A stretch of DNA of 32,415 bases, taken from the NCBI GenBank assembly GCA_018262815.1, contig JADFDN010000023.1, forward strand, positions 1-32,415, read 5' to 3'. This stretch comes from Thiobacillus sp. (GTDB lineage: Bacteria > Pseudomonadota > Gammaproteobacteria > Burkholderiales > Thiobacillaceae). Below, one piece after another: positions 24,537 to 32,295 of the stretch (its first letter is position 1; every line of letters begins with the position of its first letter). The position numbers and the translations under genes were made by a program. Below the pieces are notes generated by a model that was given only the letters and a program-made list of their open reading frames with translations, did no database searches and had not been told where the DNA came from.

Positions 24537-25412
24537 TTACTGCACCGCGCGCAATGCAGCGATGCGTTCTTCCAGCGGCGGGTGCGTCATGAACAGACGC
24601 TTGAGGCCATGGGCACCGCCGCCCGCGATGCCGAACGCGGCCATTTTCTCGGGCAACGGGGCCGGATGCAGGCTGTTCAGACGCTCCAGCGCCGCGATCA
24701 TTGCGCCTTTGCCTGCCAGCGACGCGCCGCCGCGGTCGGCGCGGAATTCGCGCTGGCGCGAGAACCACATCACGATGATCGAGGCGAGGATGCCCAGAAC
24801 CAGTTCGGCCACGATCATGGTGACGAAGAACGCCGGGCCATGGCCGTTTTCGTTCTTGAACACCACGCGGTCGACGGTGTGGCCGATGACGCGCGACAGG
24901 AACATCACGAAGGTGTTGACCACGCCCTGGATCAGCGCCAGCGTCACCATGTCGCCGTTGGCGACGTGGGCGACCTCATGGCCGATCACCGCCTCGGCTT
25001 CCTGCCGTGTCATGGTGTTCAGGAGGCCGGCCGACACCGCGACCAGCGCGTTGTTCTTGTTCATGCCGGTAGCGAAGGCATTGACCTCGGGCGAAGGGAA
25101 GATCCCGACTTCGGGCATGCCGATGCCGGCGTCCGCCGCGTATTTCTTCACCGTTTCGACCAGCCAGAACTCGGTCGAATTGGACGGCGTCTCGATCACC
25201 TGCACACCCATCGATTTCTTCGCCATCCACTTGGAAATGGCGAGTGAAATCAGCGAGCCGCCGAAGCCCATCACCGCGGCGAAAATCAGCAGCGAGGTCA
25301 GGTTCAAACCGTTCGCCGTCAGATAGGGCTCGACGCCCAGGATGCGCATGGTGAGCGACAGCACCAGAACGATGGCCAGGTTGGTGGCAAGGAACAGCGC
25401 AATGCGTTTCAT
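24537..25412 (-). CDS. htpX: Membrane zinc metalloprotease HtpX
   Basis: Inner membrane protease that degrades misfolded membrane proteins, working beside FtsH in envelope stress. The 291-residue protein has two N-terminal helices (4-24, 39-60), the zinc site HEVAH at 145-149, helices at about 155-175 and 190-212, and a later Glu in [10 protein letters not shown] as third ligand. The ATG at 25412 ([11 protein letters not shown]) has GGAGAA upstream and is preferred to a longer frame from 25475. A short hairpin (25429-25443) lies just ahead of the ribosome site. It is the first gene of the minus-strand block and is divergent from the LysR gene at 25538. Confidence 0.96.
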   Translation of the reverse strand: MKRIALFLATNLAIVLVLSLTMRILGVEPYLTANGLNLTSLLIFAAVMGFGGSLISLAISKWMAKKSMGVQVIETPSNSTEFWLVETVKKYAADAGIGMPEVGIFPSPEVNAFATGMNKNNALVAVSAGLLNTMTRQEAEAVIGHEVAHVANGDMVTLALIQGVVNTFVMFLSRVIGHTVDRVVFKNENGHGPAFFVTMIVAELVLGILASIIVMWFSRQREFRADRGGASLAGKGAMIAALERLNSLHPAPLPEKMAAFGIAGGGAHGLKRLFMTHPPLEERIAALRAVQ

Positions 25413-25428
25413 GATGTTCTCCAGAATG

Positions 25429-25443
25429 AAGGGCAAGGCCCTT
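25429..25443. promoter_or_regulatory. Short hairpin in the htpX leader
   Basis: AAGGGC-AAG-GCCCTT is a perfect 6-bp inverted repeat ending 16 bases upstream of the htpX start codon and directly beside its GGAG ribosome site. In mRNA it could partly mask ribosome entry and melt with heat. It could equally be chance. Confidence 0.4.
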
Positions 25444-25508
25444 TGACGAACAGGCGACAGGATACAGACACGCAATAAACAACAAAATTCGATTTTTATA
25501 CTGCTATT

Positions 25509-25525
25509 GTTCGATTTTATCGAAC
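25509..25525. promoter_or_regulatory. Inverted repeat GTTCGAT-TTT-ATCGAAC, likely LysR-type operator
   Basis: Perfect 7-bp arms around three bases, containing the T-N11-A pattern of LysR-type binding sites (TTCGATTTTATCGAA). It lies 12 bases ahead of the LysR start and about 97 bases upstream of htpX. A matching half site, TTCGATTTTTAT, begins at 25488, 22 bases upstream or two helical turns, which is the usual paired arrangement for these regulators. Binding by the adjacent regulator is an inference. Confidence 0.7.
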
Positions 25526-25537
25526 TGATTCTGCGCC

Positions 25538-26443
25538 ATGCTCAATTACAAGCACCTGCACTACTTCCGCACCGTCGCCAAATCCGGCGCGATCAACCGC
25601 GCGGCCGAGAAACTGCATTTGACGCCGCAGACGCTGTCCAGCCAGATTAGCCTACTGGAAGCCCGTCTGGGCGTCGCGCTGTTCCGGCGCAGCGGGCGCC
25701 GGCTGGAACTGACCGATGCCGGCCGCACCGCGCTGACCTACGCCGACGAAATCTTTCACGTGGGTGCCGAGCTTGAAGAGGCCCTGCAAAATCGCTCTGC
25801 CGCGCGCGCGCATCCGTTCCGCGTCGGCATTGCCGACGTCGTGCCCAAGGCGATCGCCTACCAGTTGCTGGCCCCCGCCCTGACGCTGGCCGAGCCGGTC
25901 AGGCTGGCATGCAAGGAAGGCCGGCTGGAGCAGCTCGCCGCCGAACTTTCGATCCACCGGCTCGACATGGTGCTGGCCGATCGCCCGCTGCCGTCCAGCA
26001 TGGACATCAAGGGCTACAGCCACCCTCTCGGCGAATGCGGCATCGCCTTTCTGGCCGCGCATGCGGTCGCAGAAAGCCTGGGGCCGGATTTCCCCGCCTG
26101 CCTGCACACGGCCCCACTGCTGATTCCGGGCGAAGACAGCGCGTTGCGCGCGCCGCTGCTACGCTGGCTGGAGCGCCGCGGCATCCAGCCCACCGTCGTC
26201 GGCGAGTTCGACGACAGCGCCCTGATGAGCGCCTTCGGCCAGGCGGGCGCAGGCGTGTTTCCGGTGCCGCTGACCACCGCACAGGAAGTGATGAGGCAGT
26301 ACGAGGTGATCGAACTGGGGCAGACGCTGGACATCCGCGAACGCTTTTTCGCCATATCGGTGGAGCGGCGCCTGAGTCACCCCGCAGTGGTGGCGGTGAG
26401 CGAGGCAGCGCGACGCCGGTTTCAGCCGCAGGATGCGGACTGA
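25538..26443 (+). CDS. nhaR: LysR-family regulator, NhaR-like
   Basis: A 301-residue transcriptional regulator. The N-terminal winged helix-turn-helix reads [20 protein letters not shown] followed by [18 protein letters not shown], with the LTPQT...SQI form typical of NhaR rather than the commoner LSQPA/LSRQI LysR version. The effector domain follows from about residue 90. NhaR in E. coli activates the sodium/proton antiporter gene nhaA; no antiporter gene is visible here, so the target is more likely the divergent htpX-terC operon. The inverted repeat at 25509-25525 and the half site at 25488 lie between them. It converges on the PIN-domain gene with 13 bases between. Confidence 0.9.
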   Translation: MLNYKHLHYFRTVAKSGAINRAAEKLHLTPQTLSSQISLLEARLGVALFRRSGRRLELTDAGRTALTYADEIFHVGAELEEALQNRSAARAHPFRVGIADVVPKAIAYQLLAPALTLAEPVRLACKEGRLEQLAAELSIHRLDMVLADRPLPSSMDIKGYSHPLGECGIAFLAAHAVAESLGPDFPACLHTAPLLIPGEDSALRAPLLRWLERRGIQPTVVGEFDDSALMSAFGQAGAGVFPVPLTTAQEVMRQYEVIELGQTLDIRERFFAISVERRLSHPAVVAVSEAARRRFQPQDAD

Positions 26444-26456
26444 AGGTTGAGAAAGC

Positions 26457-26894
26457 TCAGCCGGGCAGCCCGTCCAGCCAGCCTGCCGCCTCAAGCGGGG
26501 TCATGATCCGGAAGTGCGGCGCGCAGCGCCGGCGCAGCTTGAGCACCGCGCGATCCCTGCTGACCAGCCCCTGTGCCGCGCTTGCCGCGGCCAGCTCGAT
26601 GAATTTCTGGTCGTCGGGGTCGCTGCAGCGCGGCAGGCCGGCGATCGCTTCGGCAGCGCCCATCGGGACCGACAGCGCCTGATAGTGCGCACACAGCGCC
26701 GCCTGTTGCGCCGCATCCAGGCCGAATTCCGGATACGCCAGCACGCGGCGCCACTCCGCCTGCGTAGACTCCGTCACCACGCAACCCACGCGCCCGGCCT
26801 CCAGTGCGCGGCGCAAGGGCTGCGCGACCACGTCGTCGAAATGCAGCAGATCGAGCACGACATTGGTGTCGAGCACCAGCAGCGGTTCAGCCAA
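26457..26894 (-). CDS. PIN-domain ribonuclease-like protein (COG1569-type)
   Basis: A 145-residue PIN-fold protein. The acidic metal site is seen in LVLDTNVVLDLL (Asp9), TESTQAEWRRVL (Glu47), DPDDQKFIELA (Asp94/95) and VSRDRAVLKL (Asp114). This layout matches the family annotated as putative toxin component of toxin-antitoxin systems, but there is no antitoxin gene beside it, so a toxin role is not shown. The start is TTG at 26894, overlapping the 3' end of the thioredoxin gene by 8 bases; no ATG is near. The coupling suggests joint expression with thioredoxin. Confidence 0.85.
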   Translation of the reverse strand: MAEPLLVLDTNVVLDLLHFDDVVAQPLRRALEAGRVGCVVTESTQAEWRRVLAYPEFGLDAAQQAALCAHYQALSVPMGAAEAIAGLPRCSDPDDQKFIELAAASAAQGLVSRDRAVLKLRRRCAPHFRIMTPLEAAGWLDGLPG

Positions 26895-27258
26895 GATCCG
26901 TGTGCTCGGAGATGAATTCTTTCACCCAGCTTTCAGGCCGGGCGCTGGAAAAGCGCCCGACGATTTCGCCCTTGACGAACAGCAGCACGGTGGGAAAGCC
27001 GCGCAGGCCGTAGCGACCGGCGAGCTTCATGTTGGCGCCTTCGTCGACTTCGACCTTGGCCATGTGGATGCTGCCGTCATGGTGCGCAATGACGCGCTCC
27101 AGCACCGGTGTCAGCGCGCGGCAGGGCGGGCACCAGTCGGCCCAGAAATCGACCAGGATGGGCAGCGTGTGCGAAGCCTCGATCACGTCGCGATCGAAAT
27201 TCTCCAGATGGGTGTCGAAAATCAGGCCCGGCTTGCGGGCAACATCAGTGTCGGTCAT
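26887..27258 (-). CDS. Thioredoxin-family protein with a CPPC active site
   Basis: A 123-residue cytosolic thioredoxin-fold protein; no signal peptide or membrane helix is present. The active site is FWADWCPPCRAL (Cys43 and Cys46), with Pro-Pro in place of the usual Gly-Pro of thioredoxin. The conserved cis-Pro is in RGFPTVLLFVKGE. The N-terminal 15 residues are extra compared with E. coli TrxA. A CPPC centre changes redox potential relative to CGPC, so it may not be the main thioredoxin of the cell. It overlaps the PIN gene downstream and is divergent from the unknown gene at 27391. Confidence 0.92.
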   Translation of the reverse strand: MTDTDVARKPGLIFDTHLENFDRDVIEASHTLPILVDFWADWCPPCRALTPVLERVIAHHDGSIHMAKVEVDEGANMKLAGRYGLRGFPTVLLFVKGEIVGRFSSARPESWVKEFISEHTDLG

Positions 27259-27390
27259 GTCATTGCGGTTCGGGTCGGGGCTCGTCTATTTTGCCTCAAG
27301 CGCCCCTGTTTATCGCCTTGCCGCCGCACGAATGATGCTCGCCGCAAAAAAACCTTCACCCGACTCGCCAAGGGCTGTTATTTTTACGTC

Positions 27391-27819
27391 ATGGAAGAAC
27401 GCTTCTATCGCGAACAGGAAATCGCGCGGGAACCCGCCTTCCTGCCCGCGGCCACCTACAACCTTGCGCACACTCTGCTGGCGCGCGCCGGCCAGTGCCT
27501 GTTCGTGCCCATCCGCAGCCTGCAGTACATGGCGGTGCTGGATGCGGAGGAGTTCATTTTCATCGACAGCCAGAAGAAGGCCTGGGTCGAACTGGCGTGG
27601 CAGCATTTCCGCCCGCAGGCGCGAAGCTCGCTGGATGAGCGGGTACCGTTCGAAGTGGTGCATTACCTGCCGCAGGCGGCTGAAACCATGAAGCGCCTGC
27701 CCGGAGAATTTCATCAGGCGCTGCAGTTGCTTTCCGATCGACAGAGGCCGGAAATGTCGGCCACCATTCTTACCTTGCATGCAAAGGGGCATCCGGATCC
27801 GGATGACACGCCGGGATGA
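27391..27819 (+). CDS. Hypothetical protein
   Basis: A 142-residue protein I do not recognise. From the ATG it reads MEERFYREQEIAREPAFLPA, then a hydrophobic and aromatic beta-rich part (QCLFVPIRSLQYMAVLDAEEFIFIDS) and a helical C-terminal half (PQAAETMKRLPGEFHQALQLL) with an acidic, proline-rich tail. No signal peptide or membrane helix. The open frame runs further upstream, but that part is antisense to thioredoxin and has no supporting start. There is no ribosome site before the ATG, only a U-rich stretch, so a nearly leaderless mRNA is possible. Codon bias fits a real gene. It converges on the stress protein gene, 22 bases apart. Confidence 0.65.
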   Translation: MEERFYREQEIAREPAFLPAATYNLAHTLLARAGQCLFVPIRSLQYMAVLDAEEFIFIDSQKKAWVELAWQHFRPQARSSLDERVPFEVVHYLPQAAETMKRLPGEFHQALQLLSDRQRPEMSATILTLHAKGHPDPDDTPG

Positions 27820-27841
27820 GGTCCCGTCGTTGCGGGCTCAC

Positions 27842-28315
27842 TTAATAGCCTGCGGTACAGGTTCGCGAACCGAACAGGCCGATCAGCCAGGCTAGCATTT
27901 TCCCGCGCAGGGGACGTTTCGGAGGAGACAGAACCAGCAGGTCATGCGCGCCCGCCATATAGGCGTGCTGCAGGCTGGTCACGATCAGGTCGGGCTGTTC
28001 CGCCTGGACATATTTGAGAAAACTCTGCCGCAACGGCCCGTATATGGCGTGACAGTTCGCCCCTTCCACGCCCAGCTGGGCCGCCAGAAAATTCAGCCGC
28101 CGCAGGGAGGCCGCTTCCAGATCGCGCGATGCCGCACGCGGATTGCTGCCGGGATAGCCGCCATCCAGCGTGCCGTCCGTTTCGATCAGATGCAGGAAAT
28201 CCAGCCTGGCCCGGTTCAGGCGGGCAAGCAGGACAGCTTTTTCGGCCGTCCTGCGATCCAGGCCGTTGAAATCGATCAGCGCAAGTATCCGCCGATAGGG
28301 CTGCATCTCAGGCAT
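27842..28315 (-). CDS. Universal stress protein family (UspA-like), degenerate nucleotide site
   Basis: A 157-residue UspA-fold protein: the opening RRILALIDFNGLDRRTAEKAVLLAR and the central strand DFLHLIE, then PDLIVTSLQHAYMAGAHDLLVL, align with the family. The usual ATP loop (G-x2-G-x9-G-S/T) after the ...DLIV strand is missing; there is a Gly but not the pattern, so it is probably a non-ATP-binding type. The C-terminus is extended by a hydrophobic region (GKMLAWLIGLFGSRTC). It overlaps the 3' end of the SulP gene by 8 bases, so it probably acts with that transporter. Confidence 0.78.
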   Translation of the reverse strand: MPEMQPYRRILALIDFNGLDRRTAEKAVLLARLNRARLDFLHLIETDGTLDGGYPGSNPRAASRDLEAASLRRLNFLAAQLGVEGANCHAIYGPLRQSFLKYVQAEQPDLIVTSLQHAYMAGAHDLLVLSPPKRPLRGKMLAWLIGLFGSRTCTAGY

Positions 28316-30119
28316 GCGGTACGGGCATCAGCACATGGGGCATGACAGCCTGGGACGCAGTCTGGATCTGGCATTCACGGAAAATCCGCGCCTTGCAGGT
28401 GCGGCACACGTCGGGATCGAGACGCCTGGTGATTGCAGCGATGGCTTCGGTTTTCGAGTCGAACAGGTTGGCGCCACCGATGGGCTTCAAGGCACCGTTT
28501 TCCGCCAGTTGTTCCTGCACCGTGTCCTTGACGCCGATGAAGTACAGGCCGCCGCCCAGACTGCGGCGCCGTTCGGCCTCCTCGGCCAGGTAATGGGCGC
28601 CGGCAAGATCGATGAAATTGATGCCGTGCGCAACGACCGCCACGTGCTTCTGTTCGGGTGACGCCTGGTCCTGCGATGCCAGTGATTCGCGGATATGCGA
28701 CGTGGCGCCGAAGAACAGCGAGCCGTCGATGCGCACGAAACGCAGCTGCGGGCATTGCGGAACGTGGCCGGCGTCCATGAACTTGCGCTTGGCGTTGTAT
28801 GGATTCGGTACGCGCACGCGCACCTGCGGCTTCGAGGTACGCGACAGATAGATGGCGAGCGACAGCAGGACGCCGATGATGATGGCCTCCTCCAGCGTCA
28901 GGAACAACGTGGCGGCAAAGGTGGCGGCCATGATGGCCGTTTCCTGGCGGCTGGTCTTGATGGTGTGGAAGATCTCGTCGAGATCGATCAGTCCCCAGGC
29001 GACCAGAAACAGGATGCCCGCCATCGCCGCGTTCGGCAGGTACTGCGCCCAGGGCGCGACGAACAACACCAGCACCAGCAGAAAGACGCCCGCCAGCATC
29101 GCGGCCAGCGGCGTCTTCGCACCGGCGGCGTAGTTGACGCCGCTGCGATTGAATGATCCGGTGGCGACATAACCGGAGAAGAATGCACCGGCGAGGTTGG
29201 ACATCCCCTGGCCGACGAACTCCTGGTTGCCGTCCACATGCTGGCCGGAGCGCGCCGCCAGCGCGCGGGCGATCGACACCGCTTCGGTCAGCGCCAGCAG
29301 GGTGACCGCGATCACGCCCGAGGCGACGGCACGGATGCTCTCTGCATCGAAGTTCGGTGCCGACAGCGGCGGCAAGCTGGCAGGCAACGCGCCCACGGTG
29401 GGCAGCTGCACCCCCTTCCATACGCCCAGCACGTAGGCCAGCACAGCGCCCCCGAGCATGGCGACAATCATGTAGGGCAGCTTGGGCAACCAGCGCTTGA
29501 CTGCGATACCCATCAGCAGGGTGGCCAGGGCCACAACTGCAATGCCAGGCTGGATCTGGTCGAGATGGGTAAACGCCACACTCCAGGTATCCGAGAAGGA
29601 CGCGCCGCGCGGAATGTCCTGGCCGGTGAAATGCTTCAACTGGTTGGTGGCGATCAGAAGCGCCGCCCCTGCGGTGAATCCGGTCACCACCGAATGGGAA
29701 ATGAAGTTCACCAGCGTGCCGAGCTTGGCCAGCCCCATGACAAGCTGGATGATGCCGACCATGAATGTCAGCGTCAGTGCCAGGCTCACATACTGCGCGC
29801 TGCCCGGCTCGGCATGCGGCGACAGCACCGAGAACAGCACGATCGACGCCGCCGTCGTCGGGCCCGACACCAGATGCCAGCTGGAGCCGAACAGGGCCGC
29901 GATGATGGCAGGAATCATCCCCGCATACAGACCGTATTCCGGCGGCATGCCGGCGATGGTGGCGAAGGCCACGCCTTGCGGCAGCGCCACCAGCGCCCCG
30001 GTCAGTCCGGCCATCAGATCGGCCCGTGCGGTATCGCGGTTGACGCGCGGCCACCAGAGGAAAAACGAGGTGAAGGGCTTGAGCCAGGACGGCAGCGTTT
30101 GAGCGGCAGGAAGAGACAT
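28308..30119 (-). CDS. SulP-family inorganic anion transporter with STAS domain
   Basis: Inner membrane anion transporter of the SLC26/SulP superfamily (sulfate, bicarbonate or other anions). The 603-residue protein has about 10-14 helices in residues 30-430; ALPQGVAFATIAGMPPEYGLYAGMIP and GSFNRSGVNYAAGAKTPLAAM are family motifs. A cytoplasmic STAS domain follows (about 445-560), with FVRIDGSLFFGA and GINFIDLAGAHYLAEEA. After it comes a Cys motif CRTCKARIFREC (Cys572, 575, 583). No carbonic anhydrase gene is adjacent. The ATG at 30119 has only a weak ribosome site. It overlaps the stress protein gene and lies 82 bases after the kinase gene. The anion carried is not evident. Confidence 0.93.
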   Translation of the reverse strand: MSLPAAQTLPSWLKPFTSFFLWWPRVNRDTARADLMAGLTGALVALPQGVAFATIAGMPPEYGLYAGMIPAIIAALFGSSWHLVSGPTTAASIVLFSVLSPHAEPGSAQYVSLALTLTFMVGIIQLVMGLAKLGTLVNFISHSVVTGFTAGAALLIATNQLKHFTGQDIPRGASFSDTWSVAFTHLDQIQPGIAVVALATLLMGIAVKRWLPKLPYMIVAMLGGAVLAYVLGVWKGVQLPTVGALPASLPPLSAPNFDAESIRAVASGVIAVTLLALTEAVSIARALAARSGQHVDGNQEFVGQGMSNLAGAFFSGYVATGSFNRSGVNYAAGAKTPLAAMLAGVFLLVLVLFVAPWAQYLPNAAMAGILFLVAWGLIDLDEIFHTIKTSRQETAIMAATFAATLFLTLEEAIIIGVLLSLAIYLSRTSKPQVRVRVPNPYNAKRKFMDAGHVPQCPQLRFVRIDGSLFFGATSHIRESLASQDQASPEQKHVAVVAHGINFIDLAGAHYLAEEAERRRSLGGGLYFIGVKDTVQEQLAENGALKPIGGANLFDSKTEAIAAITRRLDPDVCRTCKARIFRECQIQTASQAVMPHVLMPVPHA

Positions 30120-30155
30120 CGCGGGTCACATGTTTGCAATCAATCCGCTAGATAT

Positions 30156-30192
30156 AGCCCGGGTCGCGTCACGCAAACGTCAAGCCCGGGTC
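30156..30192. repeat. Direct repeat AGCCCGGGTC upstream of the SulP gene
   Basis: AGCCCGGGTC occurs at 30156-30165 and 30183-30192, 27 bases apart, in the short region between the kinase stop and the SulP start. CCCGGG is self-complementary, so the two copies can also form a stem with a loop of about 20 bases. Either a weak hairpin or a binding site pair; function not known. Confidence 0.5.
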
Positions 30193-30201
30193 AAGAAACC
30201 G

Positions 30202-31467
30202 TCAGCCTCCGTGAAACCGCAGGACAGCTCGCGTGCCCACGCCCTCCTGGCTGTCGAGGGTGACCGACCAGCCATAGCGATCGCATATTTTCTTCACCAG
30301 CGACAGCCCGATACCGGCACCCTCGCTGTGGGCGCCCTTGTATAGCCGCTGAAACACCTTGTCCAGTGCGCCGCGCGGGATACCCAGCCCGGTATCGTCA
30401 ATACTGAGCGCCTGCGCATCCAGGCGTATCCTCACGCTGCCCCGTTCGGTATAGGTGAAGCTGTTGCGCAGCAGATTGGCGATCACGATGGCCAGCAGGT
30501 TGGCATCGGCCGCGACCTGGGGGCGTTCGAGGATTTCCAGGCTGACGTCGACCTGCCGGTCGCCGAGCAGATGCCGGTGCTTGGCCATCGATTCCTCGAT
30601 CAGCGCGGCCAGATCGACCGGAGCGCGCCGCTCGTCATCGCGCTCGCGCGCCATCGCCAGAAGTGCGGTGGACAGATCCGCCATGTCGGCGGCACCGCGT
30701 TCGATGCGCTCGATTCGCTGGCGGTCCTTTTCCGGCCGGGCCTCGTCGGCCAGCAGCACTTCGGCAGCCCCCCGAATCACCGCGATCGGCGTGCGCAACT
30801 CGTGTGACACGTCGGCGGTGAAGGCGCGTTCGCGATCGATGAAGTCGGCCAGACGGTCCAGCGCCTGTTCAAAGGCATGCGCCAGCTCGCCGACTTCGTC
30901 GTGCGGAAAATCCTCGCTCAGCATGTCCGGGTGCGCGTCCGGCCGCACGTCGCGTACCCGGCGCGCCAGTTCCTTGACCGGCTCGATCACCCGTTCGGCG
31001 AGCCAGAGCGCCAGTCCGCCCGACAGCAGCGTCATCAGCGCGACGAACACCGACAGATAGAGAATCAGACTGGCCTGTTTTTCGCGGAACAGCGTTTCGT
31101 TGTAAAGCAGGAAATAACGGCTGCCGGCGCGGTCTGCAATCGCCACGCGGTAGTAGACCTCGCCCAGCCTGATTTCGTGCAGCCCGGGCGGCCATGCGGC
31201 AATGGCATCAGGCGGCACGGATTCATCCTGGCGTGCCGGCATGACATAGCCAAGCAAGGTGGCCGTGGCGGGCGGCTGCGAATTCGGGTTACGGCTGCGG
31301 CGGGACAGGTAATCCTGGATTTCCGCATTCAGCGTTTCGTCGATCAGGGTCTCGCCCGCATCGCGCACCCCGACATACAGGCCGATGGCAGTGACCAGGC
31401 TGATGACGCCGCCGACGGCCGCGAAGGCCGTGGCGACGCGAAAACGCAGGCTGCGGCTAAAGCGCAT
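30202..31467 (-). CDS. Sensor histidine kinase (EnvZ/QseC-like)
   Basis: A 421-residue membrane kinase of a two-component system. A first helix (11-33), a periplasmic region (34-130) and a second helix (132-158) precede a HAMP linker (VIEPVKELARRV). The dimerisation box is FTADVSHELRTPIAV with His222. The ATP-binding domain shows the N box NLLRNSFTYT, G1 box DTGLGIP and G2 box GAGIGLSLVKKI. It overlaps the regulator gene by 11 bases. The periplasmic part is not similar to a sensor I can name, so the signal is unknown. The SulP gene downstream could belong to the same regulon. Confidence 0.95.
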   Translation of the reverse strand: MRFSRSLRFRVATAFAAVGGVISLVTAIGLYVGVRDAGETLIDETLNAEIQDYLSRRSRNPNSQPPATATLLGYVMPARQDESVPPDAIAAWPPGLHEIRLGEVYYRVAIADRAGSRYFLLYNETLFREKQASLILYLSVFVALMTLLSGGLALWLAERVIEPVKELARRVRDVRPDAHPDMLSEDFPHDEVGELAHAFEQALDRLADFIDRERAFTADVSHELRTPIAVIRGAAEVLLADEARPEKDRQRIERIERGAADMADLSTALLAMARERDDERRAPVDLAALIEESMAKHRHLLGDRQVDVSLEILERPQVAADANLLAIVIANLLRNSFTYTERGSVRIRLDAQALSIDDTGLGIPRGALDKVFQRLYKGAHSEGAGIGLSLVKKICDRYGWSVTLDSQEGVGTRAVLRFHGG

Positions 31468-32158
31468 CGGGCGGCGCGATTCGGTATCCGACTCCGCGCA
31501 GGGTGTGGATCAGCGGCGGCTCGTCCGGCCCGTCGACCGCCGAGCGAACGGTATGCATGTGCGAGCGCAGGGCGTCGGAATCGGGCGGCGCATCGCCCCA
31601 CACGGCGCGCTCCAGATCTTCCCTTTTGATCACGCGGGGCGAGGCGCGCATCAGGGCTTCCAGCAACTTGAGCGGAATCGGCGGCAGCGTGATTGCGCGA
31701 CTGCCGCGTCGCAGCGTGAATAGCGCCGGATCGAACTCCAGATCGCCGACCTGCAGCATGCCCGCTGTCACGTCCTGTCTGGCGCGCCGCACCAGCGCCT
31801 TGAGGCGGGCTTCCAGCTCGCGCAGGGCAAACGGCTTCAGCACATAGTCGTCGGCGCCGCACTCCAGCCCCGCCACCCGGTCGTCCAGCGCGTCGCGCGC
31901 AGTCAGCATCAGAACGGGGGTGTTGCGCCTGGCCTCCTCGCGGAATTTCCTGCAAAGCGTCAGGCCGTCCATCCCGGGCAACACGATGTCGAGAACGATG
32001 GCGTCGTAATTCTTGGTGATGGCCAGATGAAGTCCTGTAACGCCGTCCCCCGCCGCATCGGCGACATGGCCCTTGGCTTCGAGAAAATCACAGACATTGG
32101 CCGCCAGATCGGGATTGTCTTCAATCACCAGAATATGCAGGGAAGTACCCGGTTCCAT
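31457..32158 (-). CDS. OmpR-family response regulator
   Basis: A 233-residue DNA-binding response regulator, partner of the overlapping kinase. The receiver domain has the acidic pair in VIEDNPDLA, phospho-acceptor Asp57 in DAIVLDIVLPGMDG, Thr in LMLTARD and Lys in ADDYVLKPF. The winged helix at about 135-230 includes LPPIPLKLLEALMRASPRVIKRE and ends HTLRGVGYRIAPP. The ATG at 32158 has no obvious ribosome site. The region upstream holds two AACGTCA copies (32173 and 32215) that might be regulator sites, although the spacing of 42 bases is not a standard pair. Confidence 0.95.
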   Translation of the reverse strand: MEPGTSLHILVIEDNPDLAANVCDFLEAKGHVADAAGDGVTGLHLAITKNYDAIVLDIVLPGMDGLTLCRKFREEARRNTPVLMLTARDALDDRVAGLECGADDYVLKPFALRELEARLKALVRRARQDVTAGMLQVGDLEFDPALFTLRRGSRAITLPPIPLKLLEALMRASPRVIKREDLERAVWGDAPPDSDALRSHMHTVRSAVDGPDEPPLIHTLRGVGYRIAPPDAL

Positions 32159-32227
32159 TACCAGAATCCGCCAACGTCATGAAGCGGTCAGTTTAGGTTA
32201 CGCAATGTTAAAATAACGTCAAAATCA

Positions 32228-32249
32228 AATCCCGCTCGGCGGGTTTTTT
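32228..32249 (+). terminator. Terminator-like hairpin with T run, no matching gene upstream
   Basis: CCCGC-TCG-GCGGG (32231-32243) followed by six T residues on the plus strand is a canonical rho-independent signal. On the plus strand nothing annotated ends before it: the gene to the left is transcribed away. It could end a small RNA started near 32190-32215, act as an attenuator for the gene at 32296, or block antisense reading from the left. Confidence 0.7.
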
Positions 32250-32295
32250 GCATTTTCATCCGATTTTTCTTCATTTCGTTCACCGGGAGTTGGGA

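Noticed and set aside
25413-25475. Longer N-terminus for htpX
   Set aside because: The added residues do not fit the family, and the ATG at 25412 has a clear GGAG site.
24519-25537. yybP-ykoY manganese riboswitch before the TerC-like gene
   Set aside because: Only 18 bases separate htpX and the TerC-like gene, and the htpX leader shows only a short simple hairpin.
26457-27258. Toxin-antitoxin module at the PIN gene
   Set aside because: No small antitoxin frame lies on either side; the upstream partner is a complete thioredoxin with active-site cysteines.
26863-27390. Upstream extension of the unknown gene at 27391
   Set aside because: It is antisense to the thioredoxin gene and has low-complexity shadow composition; no start or ribosome site supports it.
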